A stretch of 58,729 nucleotides of DNA from positions 1 to 58,729 of the forward strand of contig CAILLA010000107.1 in assembly GCA_903834925.1 (NCBI GenBank), written 5' to 3'. The notes beneath the pieces are model-generated. The model searched no databases, was not told the DNA's origin, and saw only the letters and a program-made list of their open reading frames with translations. Position numbers and translations under genes: made by a program. How positions within the stretch are numbered: position 1 is the stretch's first letter; every line of letters begins with the position of its first letter. Positions 17,820-28,540 of this stretch are shown here, piece after piece. The DNA comes from an uncultured Schlesneria sp. (GTDB lineage: Bacteria; Planctomycetota; Planctomycetia; Planctomycetales; Planctomycetaceae).

Positions 17820-20468
17820 ATGAGATCCTTCATCTGTTGCCTCGCAATCATTTTCACATGCACAAACGATTTGTTCGGCGTGGACTGGCCAACCGTGGAA
17901 GTTGTCGACCGACAGCCGCTCGTCGCCCAGGTGGCGCGTCTTGAACAGGCATTGAAGCACCTCGGAGCTCAATTATCAGCGGACTCACTGGCCCAACTGA
18001 AAGAGGCCAGGACACTCGCAGAGAACCAGGTCTTTGCGGCACGAGTGCAACAGGTACTTGATCCACTTTGCCTGGCGGCAGTCGTGTTGAGCGCTGATCA
18101 ATCGCCGGTCGTCATCTCCAGAAATCACTCAGTTTCGCTTGAGGAACAAGGCTGGTGCACGTTTCTCATCAAGGTTGTGAACCGGATTGAAACCCGCGCC
18201 CGCTTGCGAATCGACAGCCCGAACGCGCGTCCATTAGCACATTCACCTGCTGAAGAAGTCGCTTCGCGCTGGCTGGGACTGTCCATGTTTGATGGTCAGC
18301 CTTTGACTCCGGCGCTGACAGGTCTGCCGCTCGAGTATCGAATTGTCGAAGTCTTTGCACGCGATGTCGGCAAGCGGAAAGCCCGAATTGAATTCTCGGC
18401 TCCCGTTGCGGGTTCACCGAGCGGCGGTCGTAACAATGGCATCATCGCCGACTGGCGGTTCGATAATGACGCCGCTGGCTGGAATGCCGAGAATCAGGTC
18501 GAGTTGCAGGTCGACAACGGGGCCCTTCTCCTTCGTGGTACCGGAGTCGATCCATTCATCACGGCGAACCTGGCCGCACCTGTACAGCCCGGTAATTATG
18601 TTCTGCGGTTCTGGGCGAAGGCCGAAGAATCTGGATTTGGTCAAATCTTCTGGTGGAGCCAGGAACGTCCACAACCCGACGGCGGACATCTCGCTACCTT
18701 CACAGTCGAAGCGGGACGTCAGATGCTGTACGAGATCCCTTTTAGTGATGAAGGCCATCTGACAGGTATTCGCATCGATCCAAACGGCAAACCCTGTCAG
18801 TGGCGGATCGACTGGATCGAGCTAGCGAATGCAGAAGCGGGTAAAAGCTGGGGTGGTACGGAAGTCTCCTTTCAGGCTCGTCCTTCGAATATGGTGACGT
18901 TCCATGTTTCCGATGACCCCGATCGCCCGGCAATGGCGGCGTTTGAGATTACCGATGAAACGGGACGCGTCTACCCGCCGCAGAACAAACGTCTCGCTCC
19001 GGACTTCTTTTTTCAGCGGCAGCTCTACCGTGGTGATGGGGAAACCCTGCGACTGCCTGCGGGCAAGTATACGGTCAAGTGCTCGCGTGGACCGGAGTCT
19101 ATTCCGGCCACAATTCCGCTGGTCGTAGGAGCAGGTCCGGCCGAGGTTCAATACCGAGTTGCGCGATGGATCGATCCCTCGCGACGTGGTTACTGGTCGG
19201 GAGACCATCACATTCATGCCGCCGGTTGTGCCCATTATGAGAGTCCCACTCAGGGGGTTCAACCACCGGATATGTTACGTCACTGCATGGGCGAAGACAT
19301 CAAGGTCGGTTGCTGTCTGACCTGGGGACCGTGCTTTGACTTTCAGAAACGGTTCTTCACAGGGCAACTTGACGGTAATAGCCGCTACCCGTACCTGATT
19401 CGCTATGACGTGGAAGTGTCAGGCTTTGGTTCACACGTGTCAGGACACCTCAATCTATTGCGGCTGAAGGAGCAGATCCCGCCCGGTGGGGATTCGAAGG
19501 AGCATTGGCCGACACTCGGTCTGAACACGCTCCGCTGGGCCAAGAAGCAAGGTGCCATCTGTGGTCCCGCCCATTCGTCGAGCGGCCTGACTCGTTTTGT
19601 GGACCGCGTCCCCGGAACAGACGGGCAGGACGGCCCTGGGGGGCTGCCGACATTCAATGTGCCAGCCTTCGATGGGATCGGAGCCAACGAGTTCATCATG
19701 AACGTCGCTCATATGGTGGAAGGCCCGGATCATCAACAGGTACCGGCTGTGGACTTCATTTCAACGATGAACAGCGACCGGACTGCTGAGTTCAACATGT
19801 GGTATCATATCCTCAACTGTGGATTTCGAGTCCGCGCGAGCGGCGAAACCGATTTCCCCTGTATGAGCGGAGAACGAGTCGGCTTGGGGCGCGTTTACGT
19901 GCGAGTCCCAGGTAAACTGAATTTTGACAACTGGTGCGATGCATTGGCAGCCGGTCGCAGTTATGTGACTGACGGAAGAACTCACTTGATGGAGTTTTCA
20001 GCATCCACTTCGAATCCGAAACAAACACTCGAAGCGGGGACAAACGGAAGCGAACTGAAACTGAGCCGACCGGATAACGTCAAATTCCAGGTCAAAATCG
20101 CCGGTCTTTACGGCGATGCACGCAAGCTTCCTGTAGAACTGATCATCAACGGTTATCCGGTTGCGAAACAGGAAGTCGACAGTGACGGAGCCGAACGCAC
20201 ATTAACTTTCGAGCACGAAGTCGAGAAAAGCTCATGGGCGGCGATCCGGGTCTTTCCGACCGGACACACGAATCCAGTGTTTGTGATCATCGATGAAAAG
20301 CCGATCCGAGCCAGCCGCCAGAGCGCGCTATGGTGCCTGCAAAGTGTTGAACAATGTTGGAAAGCGAAAGCGAATTCCTATCGAGTCGATGAACAAGTAA
20401 CCGCCGCAGCAGACTACGAAACAGCACGGACCGTCTTTCGCAGAATCATCGAAGAATCCCCTAAGTAA
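17820..20468 (+). CDS. Exported CehA/McbA-family PHP protein with carbohydrate-binding-like insert
   Basis: An 882-residue protein that starts with a signal peptide (SFICCLAIIFTC). Residues about 200-345 form a beta-sandwich of the carbohydrate-binding type (WRFDNDAAGWNAE... YVLRFWAKAEESG... IDWIELAN). The PHP domain starts near residue 460 with SGDHHIHAAGC and has GPAHSSSG and GETDFP, counterparts of EAHGTG and GSDHP in the gene before it. The two genes are 60 bases apart on the same strand and probably came from an old duplication. The ATG at 17820 is the first that gives a signal peptide. The substrate is unknown; the insert suggests a polysaccharide or cell-envelope target. Confidence 0.82.
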   Translation: MRSFICCLAIIFTCTNDLFGVDWPTVEVVDRQPLVAQVARLEQALKHLGAQLSADSLAQLKEARTLAENQVFAARVQQVLDPLCLAAVVLSADQSPVVISRNHSVSLEEQGWCTFLIKVVNRIETRARLRIDSPNARPLAHSPAEEVASRWLGLSMFDGQPLTPALTGLPLEYRIVEVFARDVGKRKARIEFSAPVAGSPSGGRNNGIIADWRFDNDAAGWNAENQVELQVDNGALLLRGTGVDPFITANLAAPVQPGNYVLRFWAKAEESGFGQIFWWSQERPQPDGGHLATFTVEAGRQMLYEIPFSDEGHLTGIRIDPNGKPCQWRIDWIELANAEAGKSWGGTEVSFQARPSNMVTFHVSDDPDRPAMAAFEITDETGRVYPPQNKRLAPDFFFQRQLYRGDGETLRLPAGKYTVKCSRGPESIPATIPLVVGAGPAEVQYRVARWIDPSRRGYWSGDHHIHAAGCAHYESPTQGVQPPDMLRHCMGEDIKVGCCLTWGPCFDFQKRFFTGQLDGNSRYPYLIRYDVEVSGFGSHVSGHLNLLRLKEQIPPGGDSKEHWPTLGLNTLRWAKKQGAICGPAHSSSGLTRFVDRVPGTDGQDGPGGLPTFNVPAFDGIGANEFIMNVAHMVEGPDHQQVPAVDFISTMNSDRTAEFNMWYHILNCGFRVRASGETDFPCMSGERVGLGRVYVRVPGKLNFDNWCDALAAGRSYVTDGRTHLMEFSASTSNPKQTLEAGTNGSELKLSRPDNVKFQVKIAGLYGDARKLPVELIINGYPVAKQEVDSDGAERTLTFEHEVEKSSWAAIRVFPTGHTNPVFVIIDEKPIRASRQSALWCLQSVEQCWKAKANSYRVDEQVTAAADYETARTVFRRIIEESPK

Positions 20469-20532
20469 CGTGGCTCTCTCGGAAGATTGCATAAGAATTT
20501 AAAGGCAGTGATTACTGCAAACAAGTCCAGTC

Positions 20533-20700
20533 GTGGCAACTCGGAATCCAAATTGGTTATCGAATGATGACGCTGTTGGTAGAAATCAAACCCCGCTTAC
20601 TTATTGTAATGGGTTTTTGGTTGGAAATGATGACGACAATTCAAAAGTGGCTCGTGACATCGAAAAGTATCTGAGGAAGGATTGCTGGACTTCTACTTGA
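20533..20700 (+). other. Possible gene fragment between PHP gene and murG
   Basis: A 55-codon open frame (GTG at 20533) encodes a protein-like stretch with GFLVGNDDDNSKVARDIEKYL and stops at 20698-20700, overlapping the murG end by eight bases. It has no ribosome site and no family I recognise. It may be the tail of a deleted gene or chance. Confidence 0.2.
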
Positions 20701-21823
20701 GGGGACGAATCGCTGATTCTATGACGTTTGCGAACGCAATCGCTGCATTGGGATGAGCGAGTTCTTTTGCGGCTTGCCCCATTTGCGTTCGTCGCAATGA
20801 ATCATCGATCAGCGACATCAATGCATCCACCAATCGGTCCGTCGTTTTTTCGGGTGCGGTCGTATGTTCCACCAGGACCGCAGCACGGTGATCGACAAAA
20901 GTAAGTGCATTGGCTCGCTGGTGGTCGTCCGCTGCGTGAGGATAAGGCAGCAAGATCATCGGCGTTTGAGCGCATGCCAATTCCGCCAGAGTTGTCGCGC
21001 CTGATCGCGAAATCACCAAGTCTGCTCGGGAATATAAATCGGCCATGTCATGAAAAAAGGGCTCTACAACAAACGAAAGCCCCAGCTCTAGATAGAGGCT
21101 TCGTGCTCGCTCAACGCCCAGCGGACCTGTCTGATGCACGATTTTCCAGGTTTTCAATTGTTCTGCCAATTTTGTTATGGCCGGCATAACGGCGACGTTT
21201 AATGATTCTGCACCTTGGCTACCTCCAAGAATCAAAAGTTCTTTTTTCTTCGTTGCCGAAGATTCGTCTTCGCTACCTTCAATCAACGTGCGGTTGTGTA
21301 GCTGCGCAATCGATGCTCGCACGGGATTGCCCGTCACAACAACATCCCGAGCTTTAGGAAGTCGCGAAATCGTTTCTTTGAACGAAACGCAGACGTGGCC
21401 GGCAATGCGGCTGAGAAGTCGTGTTGTTCGACCGGGGATGACATTTTGTTCGATCAGTATCACAGGAATGCGACGTCGACTTGCAGCCCAGACAATCGGA
21501 GCGCTCGCGTATCCCCCGAGGCCAATGACTGCGGCTGGACGTAGTTCCTTTAGTAACCGAATTGCTCCGCGCCATGCCTGCCAGTTTTGAAACACAAAAC
21601 GAATTGGGTTTCGCTTCAGCGTTGGTAACGGTTCAACGGGAAGCATCCGATGTTCCAGACCATGTTCAGCGACGATCGACGATTCAATCGATCGAGTGGA
21701 ACCGACAAAGACAATCCGCGTTGATGGATCTCGTCGTCGTAACTCATCGGCAGCGGCGATCCCGGGGAATAAATGCCCCCCGGTGCCTCCTCCGGCGAAC
21801 AGAATCGTCGATGGCGGGTTCAT
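20693..21823 (-). CDS. murG: MurG, lipid II-forming N-acetylglucosaminyltransferase
   Basis: A 376-residue GT28/GT1-fold enzyme that adds GlcNAc from UDP-GlcNAc to lipid I on the inner face of the membrane, giving lipid II for peptidoglycan. Seen: the N-terminal glycine loop FAGGGTGGHLFPG, GLGGYASAP, EQNVIPG, the acceptor-site region ILGGSQGAESLN and the nucleotide-sugar motif ISRSGATTLAELA. Length is normal (E. coli 355). The frame continues open upstream to 22711, but that part runs antisense to the next gene and reads as nonsense; the ATG at 21821-21823 gives the family start. It is not in a dcw cluster here: its neighbours are a PHP gene and an FAH hydrolase. Confidence 0.95.
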   Translation of the reverse strand: MNPPSTILFAGGGTGGHLFPGIAAADELRRRDPSTRIVFVGSTRSIESSIVAEHGLEHRMLPVEPLPTLKRNPIRFVFQNWQAWRGAIRLLKELRPAAVIGLGGYASAPIVWAASRRRIPVILIEQNVIPGRTTRLLSRIAGHVCVSFKETISRLPKARDVVVTGNPVRASIAQLHNRTLIEGSEDESSATKKKELLILGGSQGAESLNVAVMPAITKLAEQLKTWKIVHQTGPLGVERARSLYLELGLSFVVEPFFHDMADLYSRADLVISRSGATTLAELACAQTPMILLPYPHAADDHQRANALTFVDHRAAVLVEHTTAPEKTTDRLVDALMSLIDDSLRRTQMGQAAKELAHPNAAIAFANVIESAIRPLK

Positions 21824-22111
21824 GTGACGTTTATTGCAGCTATAGGAATTCAATCCAGGAATGTCGACCAATCCACTCGCGAATTGGCTCGAAAACCGTG
21901 TTTCGCAGATTTCGAAAAACGGAACAAGCCCTGTTGTTGCGAGGTACGGATGAAAATCCATCGTCCGCCGACTAGTCTTTGTCGAAACATTGACACGATT
22001 GGGGATTAAAATTCTTCGGCGGGGGAAATCTCGCTTTTTGTTCCTAATTTGATACTTGCCTTGGATAGTGCTCTTACGGTTGATTGACACTTTATTTTGA
22101 GGAGATGACGG

Positions 22112-22984
22112 ATGAAGCTGGCTACTGTGTTGACGGATCAGGGACCTCGGGTTGTTGGAGTCGCTTTGGATGGACGTTACGTCGATCTTTGTGGGGTCGA
22201 TCCAAAGCTTCCGACTACCCTGCGAGACATTCTTTCGGCGAATGAAGGACTGGCCGCTGCGGCTCATGCGCTGGCCACAGGTTTGACGAAGGGCCCGTTT
22301 GTTACCGGACGCCTGCTTGCACCAATTCAAAATCCCGGCAAGGTTTTTTGTATTGGTCTGAACTACCGCGATCACGCGATCGAAACGAATTCTCCGATTC
22401 CCAGCGAGCCGGTCGTTTTCAACAAGTTCTCTCAAGCGGTAGTTGGTCCTGAAGACGCCGTCATCCTGCCGAAGGTCGCTCATGAAGTCGACTATGAGGC
22501 GGAACTCGTTGTGATCATTGGCAAGCAGGGAAAGAATATTTCCAAAGAGAACGCCTTTACGCATGTCGCTGGATATACCTGCGGGAACGACGTCTCGGCT
22601 CGTGATTGGCAAAAGGGACGGCCGGGCGGTCAGTGGTTGCTGGGAAAGACGCCAGACACGTTCGCACCGACAGGACCATATCTTGTAACGGCTGACGAAG
22701 TCGATCCGCACAACATCAAGATTGGCCTGCGACTGAATGGCGAGACTTTGCAGAACTCATCAACAAAAGAGCTGATCTTCGGTGTCGATGAGGTGATCGC
22801 TCACGTTTCTCAATTGATTACGCTGCAGCCTGGTGACCTGATTTTCACAGGCACGCCACCGGGAGTCGGTGTGGCCCGTACTCCACCAGTTTACTTGAAA
22901 CCTGGCGACCGAATGGAAGTCGAAATCGAAGACGTTGGCGTACTGGTCAACCCCGTAGTTGGCGAATCCGGCGCAGCCGGTTAA
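22112..22984 (+). CDS. Fumarylacetoacetate hydrolase family protein
   Basis: A 290-residue FAH-fold enzyme (C-C bond hydrolysis, decarboxylation or hydration of 2-oxo acids, Mg/Mn-dependent). The C-terminal FAH domain shows GLNYRDHA, the metal-ligand stretch [21 protein letters not shown] and FTGTPPGVG; the N-terminal 60 residues form the small lid domain. GAGGAG lies seven bases before the ATG. It is divergent from murG, with 288 bases between them that must hold both promoters, and convergent with leuS. Close relatives act in aromatic or sugar-acid breakdown (ureidoglycolate lyase-like, 2-hydroxyhepta-2,4-diene-1,7-dioate isomerase-like, 2,4-diketo-3-deoxy-L-fuconate hydrolase), but the substrate cannot be chosen. 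Confidence 0.9.
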   Translation: MKLATVLTDQGPRVVGVALDGRYVDLCGVDPKLPTTLRDILSANEGLAAAAHALATGLTKGPFVTGRLLAPIQNPGKVFCIGLNYRDHAIETNSPIPSEPVVFNKFSQAVVGPEDAVILPKVAHEVDYEAELVVIIGKQGKNISKENAFTHVAGYTCGNDVSARDWQKGRPGGQWLLGKTPDTFAPTGPYLVTADEVDPHNIKIGLRLNGETLQNSSTKELIFGVDEVIAHVSQLITLQPGDLIFTGTPPGVGVARTPPVYLKPGDRMEVEIEDVGVLVNPVVGESGAAG

Positions 22985-23003
22985 TGCACGTCACAGACGG
23001 GTT

Positions 23004-23129
23004 TAGAATAGGATCGTCGTTTGCGCGTTGAATGGGACGGCGAAACGTAGCTGCGGCTTCCAGCCGCAGAAATTGGAACGGGCTGGAAGCCGCCGGTACC
23101 GTCAACGCGCGCATAATAATCCTATTCTG
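23004..23129. repeat. 126-bp nested inverted-repeat element
   Basis: Outer arms TAGAATAGGATCGTCGTTTG... (23004-23031) and its inverted partner ending in AATCCTATTCTG (23102-23129) match over about 28 bp with a few mismatches. Inside, CGGCTTCCAGCC (23054-23065) is perfectly inverted as GGCTGGAAGCCG (23081-23092), and CTGCGGCT-AGCCGCAG forms its own hairpin. It sits in the gap between convergent FAH and leuS genes, so it could serve as a two-way transcript end. The shape is that of a MITE/REP-like element; no gene is inside. Confidence 0.65.
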
Positions 23130-23166
23130 ATCCCGTCGTCCGACGCGCACAGACCGGCTGTGCCGG

Positions 23167-26166
23167 TTATTTCACAACGAAGTTTACCATTTTCCCTGGA
23201 ATGTAGACCGTCTTGACGATTGTCTTTCCTTCCAGTTGACCAACAATCGTTGCGTCAGCTTTTGCCGCCGCCTCGATTGTCGCTTGATCAGAACCGGCGG
23301 GAACGGTCACTTTTCCACGCAATTTTCCGTTGAGCTGTATCGGGATCTCAATCTCGGTTTCAACCAGGTGTTTCTCGTCATAGGTTGGCCACGGTTCATA
23401 GGCGAGGCTCTTCGTGTGTCCGAGAAGTTCCCAAAGCTCTTCTGCGATGTGAGGAGCGAAGGGGCTGAGCAAAAGGACAAACGGTTCGATGGCAGACTTG
23501 GGCCGTACGTCGAACGCCAGGAATTCGTTTACGAATTCCATCATTCGGCTGATAGCCGTATTGAATCCCAATGACTCGACGTCGCGAGTCACCGCCTTAA
23601 TTGTTCTATGCAAAACACGAAACTGAGCCGGCGTTAGTGGCACGTCTTGCACCGCTGAGCTGAGTTGGGTTTGCGACTCGTTCGGCTCATCGACAATCAT
23701 ACGCCAGACTCGACCAAGGAATCGGGCGACCCCTTCGACTCCCTTCATACTCCACGGCTTCACTGCTTCCAGCGGGCCCATGAACATCTCGTACAGTCGT
23801 AATGAGTCGGCTCCGAATTGATCGACGACGACATCGGGATTGATGACGTTGCCCCGCGATTTAGACATTTTATGAGCACGGCTGTCGACAACGATATCGG
23901 GGCGATCCTTTAGAATGAATGAATCCCCCTTCTTCTCGATCTGTTCGACGACAAGTGTCACTGGCGTGGCGACTTCACCGGTCTTTTCAACGACGCGAGT
24001 TGCAACACCTTCGTCGTCGACCCGCGATTTAAGGTCTCGAACAGAAACGAATCGACGATTTTGTTCGTCAGATACATCACTGAGTACATAACCGGTGAAC
24101 TCCACTTCCCCCAGAATCATCCCTTGATTGACCAGGCGTTGAAACGGCTCGACCGTTGAGACATGACCGCGATCGAACAGGACCTTGTGCCAGAAGCGTG
24201 AATAGAGCAGATGAAGAACGGCGTGTTCCGCACCACCAACGTAAAGGTCTACGGGTAGCCATTGCTTCTCGATCACCGGATCGAGGAACTGCTGGGCATT
24301 ACGGGGGTCGGCAAATCGCAAGTAATACCAACACGAACCGGCCCATTGCGGCATCGTGTTGGTTTCTCGTTTCAAGCGAGTTCCGTCCGGTGCCGTCGAA
24401 TAAAGCCAATCCGCCGGAGCTTTGGAAAGCATCGGTTCGGGTGTTCCCGTCGGTTTAAAGTCGGCCATTTCTGGAAGCCGGACCGGCAACGATTCCGCCG
24501 GATCGGTTCTCAACAAACCGGTTGGTTGGCCGTTGGCATCAAGTTCATGCCAGATCGGGAATGGCTCGCCCCAATAGCGCTGTCGCGAGAAAAGCCAATC
24601 TCGCAAGCGATAGTTGACCGCCTTTCGCCCCAAGCCGCCGGACTCAAGATCGGCCGTGATTTTCGCCTTGAATTCGAGCGTGGGAAGACCGTTGTAAGGG
24701 CCGGAATTGATGGCAACCCCGTGGTCAAAGAAGCCTTCCGTCGAACCTGTCGAATCACCGACCGGTGCGACGACAGGCTTTATCTCGATCTGGAATTGCT
24801 TGGCGAATTCAAGGTCACGCTCGTCATGCGCCGGAACGGCCATAATCGCACCGGTCCCGTAACTGATCAGAACATAATCGGCGATCCAGACCGGAACCTG
24901 TTCGCCGTTAATCGGATTGATCGCAAAGCCGCCCGTGAAAACACCGCTTTTTCCCTTCGCGAGGTCTGTACGATCAAGGTCGCTCTTTGATGCTGCTTGC
25001 TGACGATAAGTTTCAACCGCCCCCTTGTGCTCCGCTGTAGTCAGCCTGTCTACGGCAGGATGCTCGGGCGCAAGGACCATATAAGTCACGCCGAATAGCG
25101 TATCGGGTCGAGTCGTGTAAATGCGCAACTCGTCCGCACCCGGTTCTCGCGGAAAACCAGTTTTGGCGCGAGTCGCTTTCCACTTTTCGTAACCATCCCC
25201 GGTTCCAACAAGATAGAAATCGACCTCGGCCCCTTCACTGCGACCGATCCAGTTCTTCTGCATGGCCTTGATCGATTCTGGCCAGTGAAGATCGTCTAAT
25301 TCATTCGCCAATCGGTCGCCGTAAGCGGTAATTCGTAGCAACCACTGACGAAGCGGAACTCGCTCGACCGGATGTCCGCCTCGTTCGCTTTTGCCGTCGA
25401 CGATCTCTTCGTTCGCCAGCACGGTTCCCAATTCTGGACACCAGTTAACGGGAGCTTCATGCTGATAGGCAAGCCGGTGTTGATCCTGGTACCGACGAAC
25501 GGCCTGCGACCCAGCACGAGCAACGTCCTCGGGAATCGGTAACTCAGCAATCGGTCGCCCCTTCCCCGTGCGAGATTTTCCATCTGGACCAGTCCAGACG
25601 AAAGCCGAGTCATACCAGGTATCGAAGAGCTGAAGAAAGATCCACTGAGTCCATCGATAATACTCGGGATCTGTCGTGGCAAATTCACGGCTCCAGTCGT
25701 AACTGAAGCCAAGCGACTTCAGTTGCCTTTTAAACGTTTCGATGTTTTTCGCTGTCGTGACCGCAGGATGAGTCCCCGTCTTGATCGCGTAGTCTTCCGC
25801 AGGCAGCCCGAACGCATCCCAGCCCATTGGGTGCAAAACCTGTTTACCTCGCATCCGACTAAACCGACAAACAATATCCGTCGCCGTGTAACCCTCTGGA
25901 TGCCCCACATGCAACCCAGCCCCCGAAGGATAAGGAAACATATCCAACACATACATCTTTTCACGCGCGATGAAAGATGGGCTTGGGGTGGGGATGTCGT
26001 TTTCGCGTTGGGAATTTTTTTGAACTGTGATCGGCGATTGGAAGACGTTCGTGCCGTTTGAAGCGGGAGCTTGATCCAACACATCGGCGCAAAACGTCTG
26101 ATGTTTGTCCCAATAAGCCTGCCATTTTGTTTCAATTCGTTTAACTTCGTCGTCGTAACGCGGCAT
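23167..26166 (-). CDS. leuS: Leucyl-tRNA synthetase
   Basis: A 999-residue class I synthetase charging tRNA-Leu. Seen in order: the HIGH-type motif as [26 protein letters not shown], the CP1 editing domain with [13 protein letters not shown], the [10 protein letters not shown] stretch, HKMSKSRGN, and a C-terminal domain ending [15 protein letters not shown]. The ATG at 26166 gives [12 protein letters not shown], the family start; the frame runs open to 26241 without support. Between residues about 26 and 68, just before [11 protein letters not shown], there is an extra polar stretch of about 30 residues that E. coli LeuRS lacks. It is longer than the usual 860 mainly through insertions. purK lies 138 bases upstream on the same strand. 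Confidence 0.97.
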   Translation of the reverse strand: MPRYDDEVKRIETKWQAYWDKHQTFCADVLDQAPASNGTNVFQSPITVQKNSQRENDIPTPSPSFIAREKMYVLDMFPYPSGAGLHVGHPEGYTATDIVCRFSRMRGKQVLHPMGWDAFGLPAEDYAIKTGTHPAVTTAKNIETFKRQLKSLGFSYDWSREFATTDPEYYRWTQWIFLQLFDTWYDSAFVWTGPDGKSRTGKGRPIAELPIPEDVARAGSQAVRRYQDQHRLAYQHEAPVNWCPELGTVLANEEIVDGKSERGGHPVERVPLRQWLLRITAYGDRLANELDDLHWPESIKAMQKNWIGRSEGAEVDFYLVGTGDGYEKWKATRAKTGFPREPGADELRIYTTRPDTLFGVTYMVLAPEHPAVDRLTTAEHKGAVETYRQQAASKSDLDRTDLAKGKSGVFTGGFAINPINGEQVPVWIADYVLISYGTGAIMAVPAHDERDLEFAKQFQIEIKPVVAPVGDSTGSTEGFFDHGVAINSGPYNGLPTLEFKAKITADLESGGLGRKAVNYRLRDWLFSRQRYWGEPFPIWHELDANGQPTGLLRTDPAESLPVRLPEMADFKPTGTPEPMLSKAPADWLYSTAPDGTRLKRETNTMPQWAGSCWYYLRFADPRNAQQFLDPVIEKQWLPVDLYVGGAEHAVLHLLYSRFWHKVLFDRGHVSTVEPFQRLVNQGMILGEVEFTGYVLSDVSDEQNRRFVSVRDLKSRVDDEGVATRVVEKTGEVATPVTLVVEQIEKKGDSFILKDRPDIVVDSRAHKMSKSRGNVINPDVVVDQFGADSLRLYEMFMGPLEAVKPWSMKGVEGVARFLGRVWRMIVDEPNESQTQLSSAVQDVPLTPAQFRVLHRTIKAVTRDVESLGFNTAISRMMEFVNEFLAFDVRPKSAIEPFVLLLSPFAPHIAEELWELLGHTKSLAYEPWPTYDEKHLVETEIEIPIQLNGKLRGKVTVPAGSDQATIEAAAKADATIVGQLEGKTIVKTVYIPGKMVNFVVK

Positions 26167-26304
26167 GGATTTCGATCCGTTTCCGTATTCAAAAAATGTT
26201 TCAAACAACGTCGATTGTGATTGGAATGCTCGATTCGACACGAGTTTCTTTTGAGGTAGACACTCTTTTCGATCACGGGTTCAGGTCAATTGCGATCAGG
26301 GGTG

Positions 26305-27444
26305 TTAACGAGATTTCAATGCCGCCCTGGCTGCTCGGGCAGTTTGTTCGGCCTGTTCTACTGTTTTGCCAAGCACCGTCAAATGCCCCATTTTGCGACC
26401 TAATCTGGCTTCTTGCTTTCCGTACAAATGCAGCTTCAAATTCGAGTAACTCAGCGCAGCGATCCAGTTTGGTTCACCCGCCTCCCAGACATCGCCAAGC
26501 AGGTTCGCCATTGCTGACGGGCTGCGAAGTTCGCTCGAACCAAGCGGCAAACCGCATATTGCGCGAACCTGTTGTTCAAACTGACATGTGATGTGAGCAT
26601 CAATCGTTAAATGCCCTGAGTTATGCGGCCTTGGTGCGGTTTCGTTGATCAACAATTTTCCGGATTTTGTCAGGAAGAATTCGACACACATCACGCCAAC
26701 AACGTCAAGTTTTTCGAGGACTGCACGTGTGATCTCAATTGCTTCCGTTGCGACGGACAACGGGATCGCTGCGGGACAGACTGAAATATCGAGAATGTGG
26801 TGGCAGTGGGAGTTTCCAATCGGCCCGTAACTGACAAACTGCCCGTCTAAGCCCCGAGCCGCCACAACCGAGAGCTCGCACTCAAAATCGATAAACGATT
26901 CCAGTATGGCTTGCGGGACATTCAATGCAGACCAGGCATTTCCCGCGTCTTCAATCGTTCGGATGACGACCTGCCCCTTGCCGTCATAACCCCAGTCAGC
27001 CGTTTTCAGAACAGCGGGTAGCCCCTGCTTTTGCAGTGCTGCAATTAACTCGACCTGCGACCCGACTGAAGTAAACGGAGTGACCGGCAGCCCGGCATCT
27101 CGCAAAAAGGTCTTTTCACGCTTTCTGTTTTGAGACGTGAACAACACCGAACCCGCCGGACGAACGGGGCAATACTTTTGACAGATTTCCGTCGTTTCGG
27201 CCGGGACGTTTTCAAACTCAAACGAGACAACACTGACGTTTCCAGCGAATTCTGCCACCCGCTCAAGATCGAGGTAATCTGCGCGGACCTCCACGTCGGC
27301 GACCTGACCCGTCGGCGTTTCGGTATCGGGCGAAAGGACGTGGACTCGGTAACCCAACCGGCGCGCAGCTATCGCAAACATTCGCCCCAATTGTCCACTT
27401 CCCAGCATTCCCAGCGTGGCTCCGGGCAGAATCGGGTTCGTCAT
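26305..27444 (-). CDS. purK: N5-carboxyaminoimidazole ribonucleotide synthase
   Basis: A 379-residue ATP-grasp enzyme that makes N5-CAIR from AIR, bicarbonate and ATP in purine synthesis. Seen: [17 protein letters not shown] at the start, ATP-grasp pieces [15 protein letters not shown] and [26 protein letters not shown]. The length is normal. Its ATG overlaps the purE stop in an ATGA arrangement, so the two are translationally coupled; this matches the metabolic order, with PurE taking the PurK product. Confidence 0.97.
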   Translation of the reverse strand: MTNPILPGATLGMLGSGQLGRMFAIAARRLGYRVHVLSPDTETPTGQVADVEVRADYLDLERVAEFAGNVSVVSFEFENVPAETTEICQKYCPVRPAGSVLFTSQNRKREKTFLRDAGLPVTPFTSVGSQVELIAALQKQGLPAVLKTADWGYDGKGQVVIRTIEDAGNAWSALNVPQAILESFIDFECELSVVAARGLDGQFVSYGPIGNSHCHHILDISVCPAAIPLSVATEAIEITRAVLEKLDVVGVMCVEFFLTKSGKLLINETAPRPHNSGHLTIDAHITCQFEQQVRAICGLPLGSSELRSPSAMANLLGDVWEAGEPNWIAALSYSNLKLHLYGKQEARLGRKMGHLTVLGKTVEQAEQTARAARAALKSR

Positions 27445-27941
27445 GGGAGCGATTCTCCCAGCACGCGGTCGCGTTGACGTCGTTGGAAGTCGTGGAGCTT
27501 TACTCGCAATTCAGGTCGAGTCGTCGCGAGGATTCGCACGGCAAGCAACCCTGCATTTTTCGCTCCCGCTTCGCCAATCGCAAGCGTACCAACAGGAATT
27601 CCACCCGGCATTTGCACAATCGACAACAATGAGTCCATTCCACTTAAAGCCTTGCTTTGCACCGGAACTCCCAATACAGGAAGCACCGTTTGAGAAGCTA
27701 CCATTCCAGGCAAATGAGCGGCACCGCCTGCCCCCGCAATCACGACTTCTAACCCCCGCGATTCGGCATTGGTTGCGTATTCGGTCATCAATTCAGGAGT
27801 TCGATGAGCCGAGACAATTCGGCATTCATGGGGAACACCAAATTCATTCAAGAGTTCCGATGCATGCCGCATTGTCTCCCAATCGGATTTACTCCCCATG
27901 ATAACCCCGACTAAAGGTGAGGGGGGACTGGAATCGGTCAT
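27441..27941 (-). CDS. purE: N5-carboxyaminoimidazole ribonucleotide mutase
   Basis: A 166-residue class I PurE that converts N5-CAIR to CAIR. Seen: [14 protein letters not shown], the catalytic-loop SAHRTPE, and [19 protein letters not shown] stands five bases before the ATG at 27941. It is the first gene of the purE-purK pair, with a long divergent upstream region. The presence of both PurE and PurK shows the bacterial two-step route to CAIR. Confidence 0.97.
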   Translation of the reverse strand: MTDSSPPSPLVGVIMGSKSDWETMRHASELLNEFGVPHECRIVSAHRTPELMTEYATNAESRGLEVVIAGAGGAAHLPGMVASQTVLPVLGVPVQSKALSGMDSLLSIVQMPGGIPVGTLAIGEAGAKNAGLLAVRILATTRPELRVKLHDFQRRQRDRVLGESLP

Positions 27942-28540
27942 CAAAACTCCTGTCGTCGCAAGAAAACAAATGTCACCGCAGCGTTTCTTTTACATGTGTC
28001 CAATCGCCATGTTGGCGATTCCTCGCACAACTTCAAGCGGCAGGACGCAAATTGAGTGTCACCGACGGCAATATCAGAAGCTTAGGAACGTTTTATTGTT
28101 ACCACTCTTCGATTTTCGTCTGTGCATAACCGAGCTGGCCAAATCAACGCTCGCAAGGTTCGCCATAATCGATACTGACCAAATTCTGTCACGGTTGACC
28201 AACTTGAGCCACACACATCCAAAAATTCCCTTGCGTATTTCTCAGAGAGGCCCAAGTGACTTGAATTCTGTACGTGGCGGTGTACCTTGCTGGAAGTCGT
28301 GACCGCCGGACTGTTTGCGGAATCGTCGCGCCGGTCGCTCTTGACTTGGAACGTTCGGTGTCCGCCCGTTGGTCATTTTATCTTTCTGACTTCAAAATCT
28401 GTTATCGACACCTTCCCGTCTTGGTCCGGACTTATGACACGCAGCCGCAAATGGCATTTGAGTCCTGTGTCTGCCGGATTGACTGACGGAGAGGATTTGA
28501 CTGTCCCGCGTTCACAAATGATTTGGAAGGCTGCTGACCA
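27942..28540. other. 599-bp divergent intergenic region, purE / zinc-ribbon gene
   Basis: It must hold the promoters of the purE operon (minus) and the zinc-ribbon membrane protein gene (plus). I see a small hairpin, AATCGCC-ATGTT-GGCGATT, at 28002-28020, and no family-like coding frame on either strand. No purine-riboswitch or PurR-type site could be made out by eye. Confidence 0.4.

Noticed and set aside
20693..22711. A 672-codon minus-strand frame that would extend MurG by about 296 residues
   Set aside because: The upstream part runs antisense to the FAH-family gene and reads as low-likelihood protein. MurG has its normal start at 21823.
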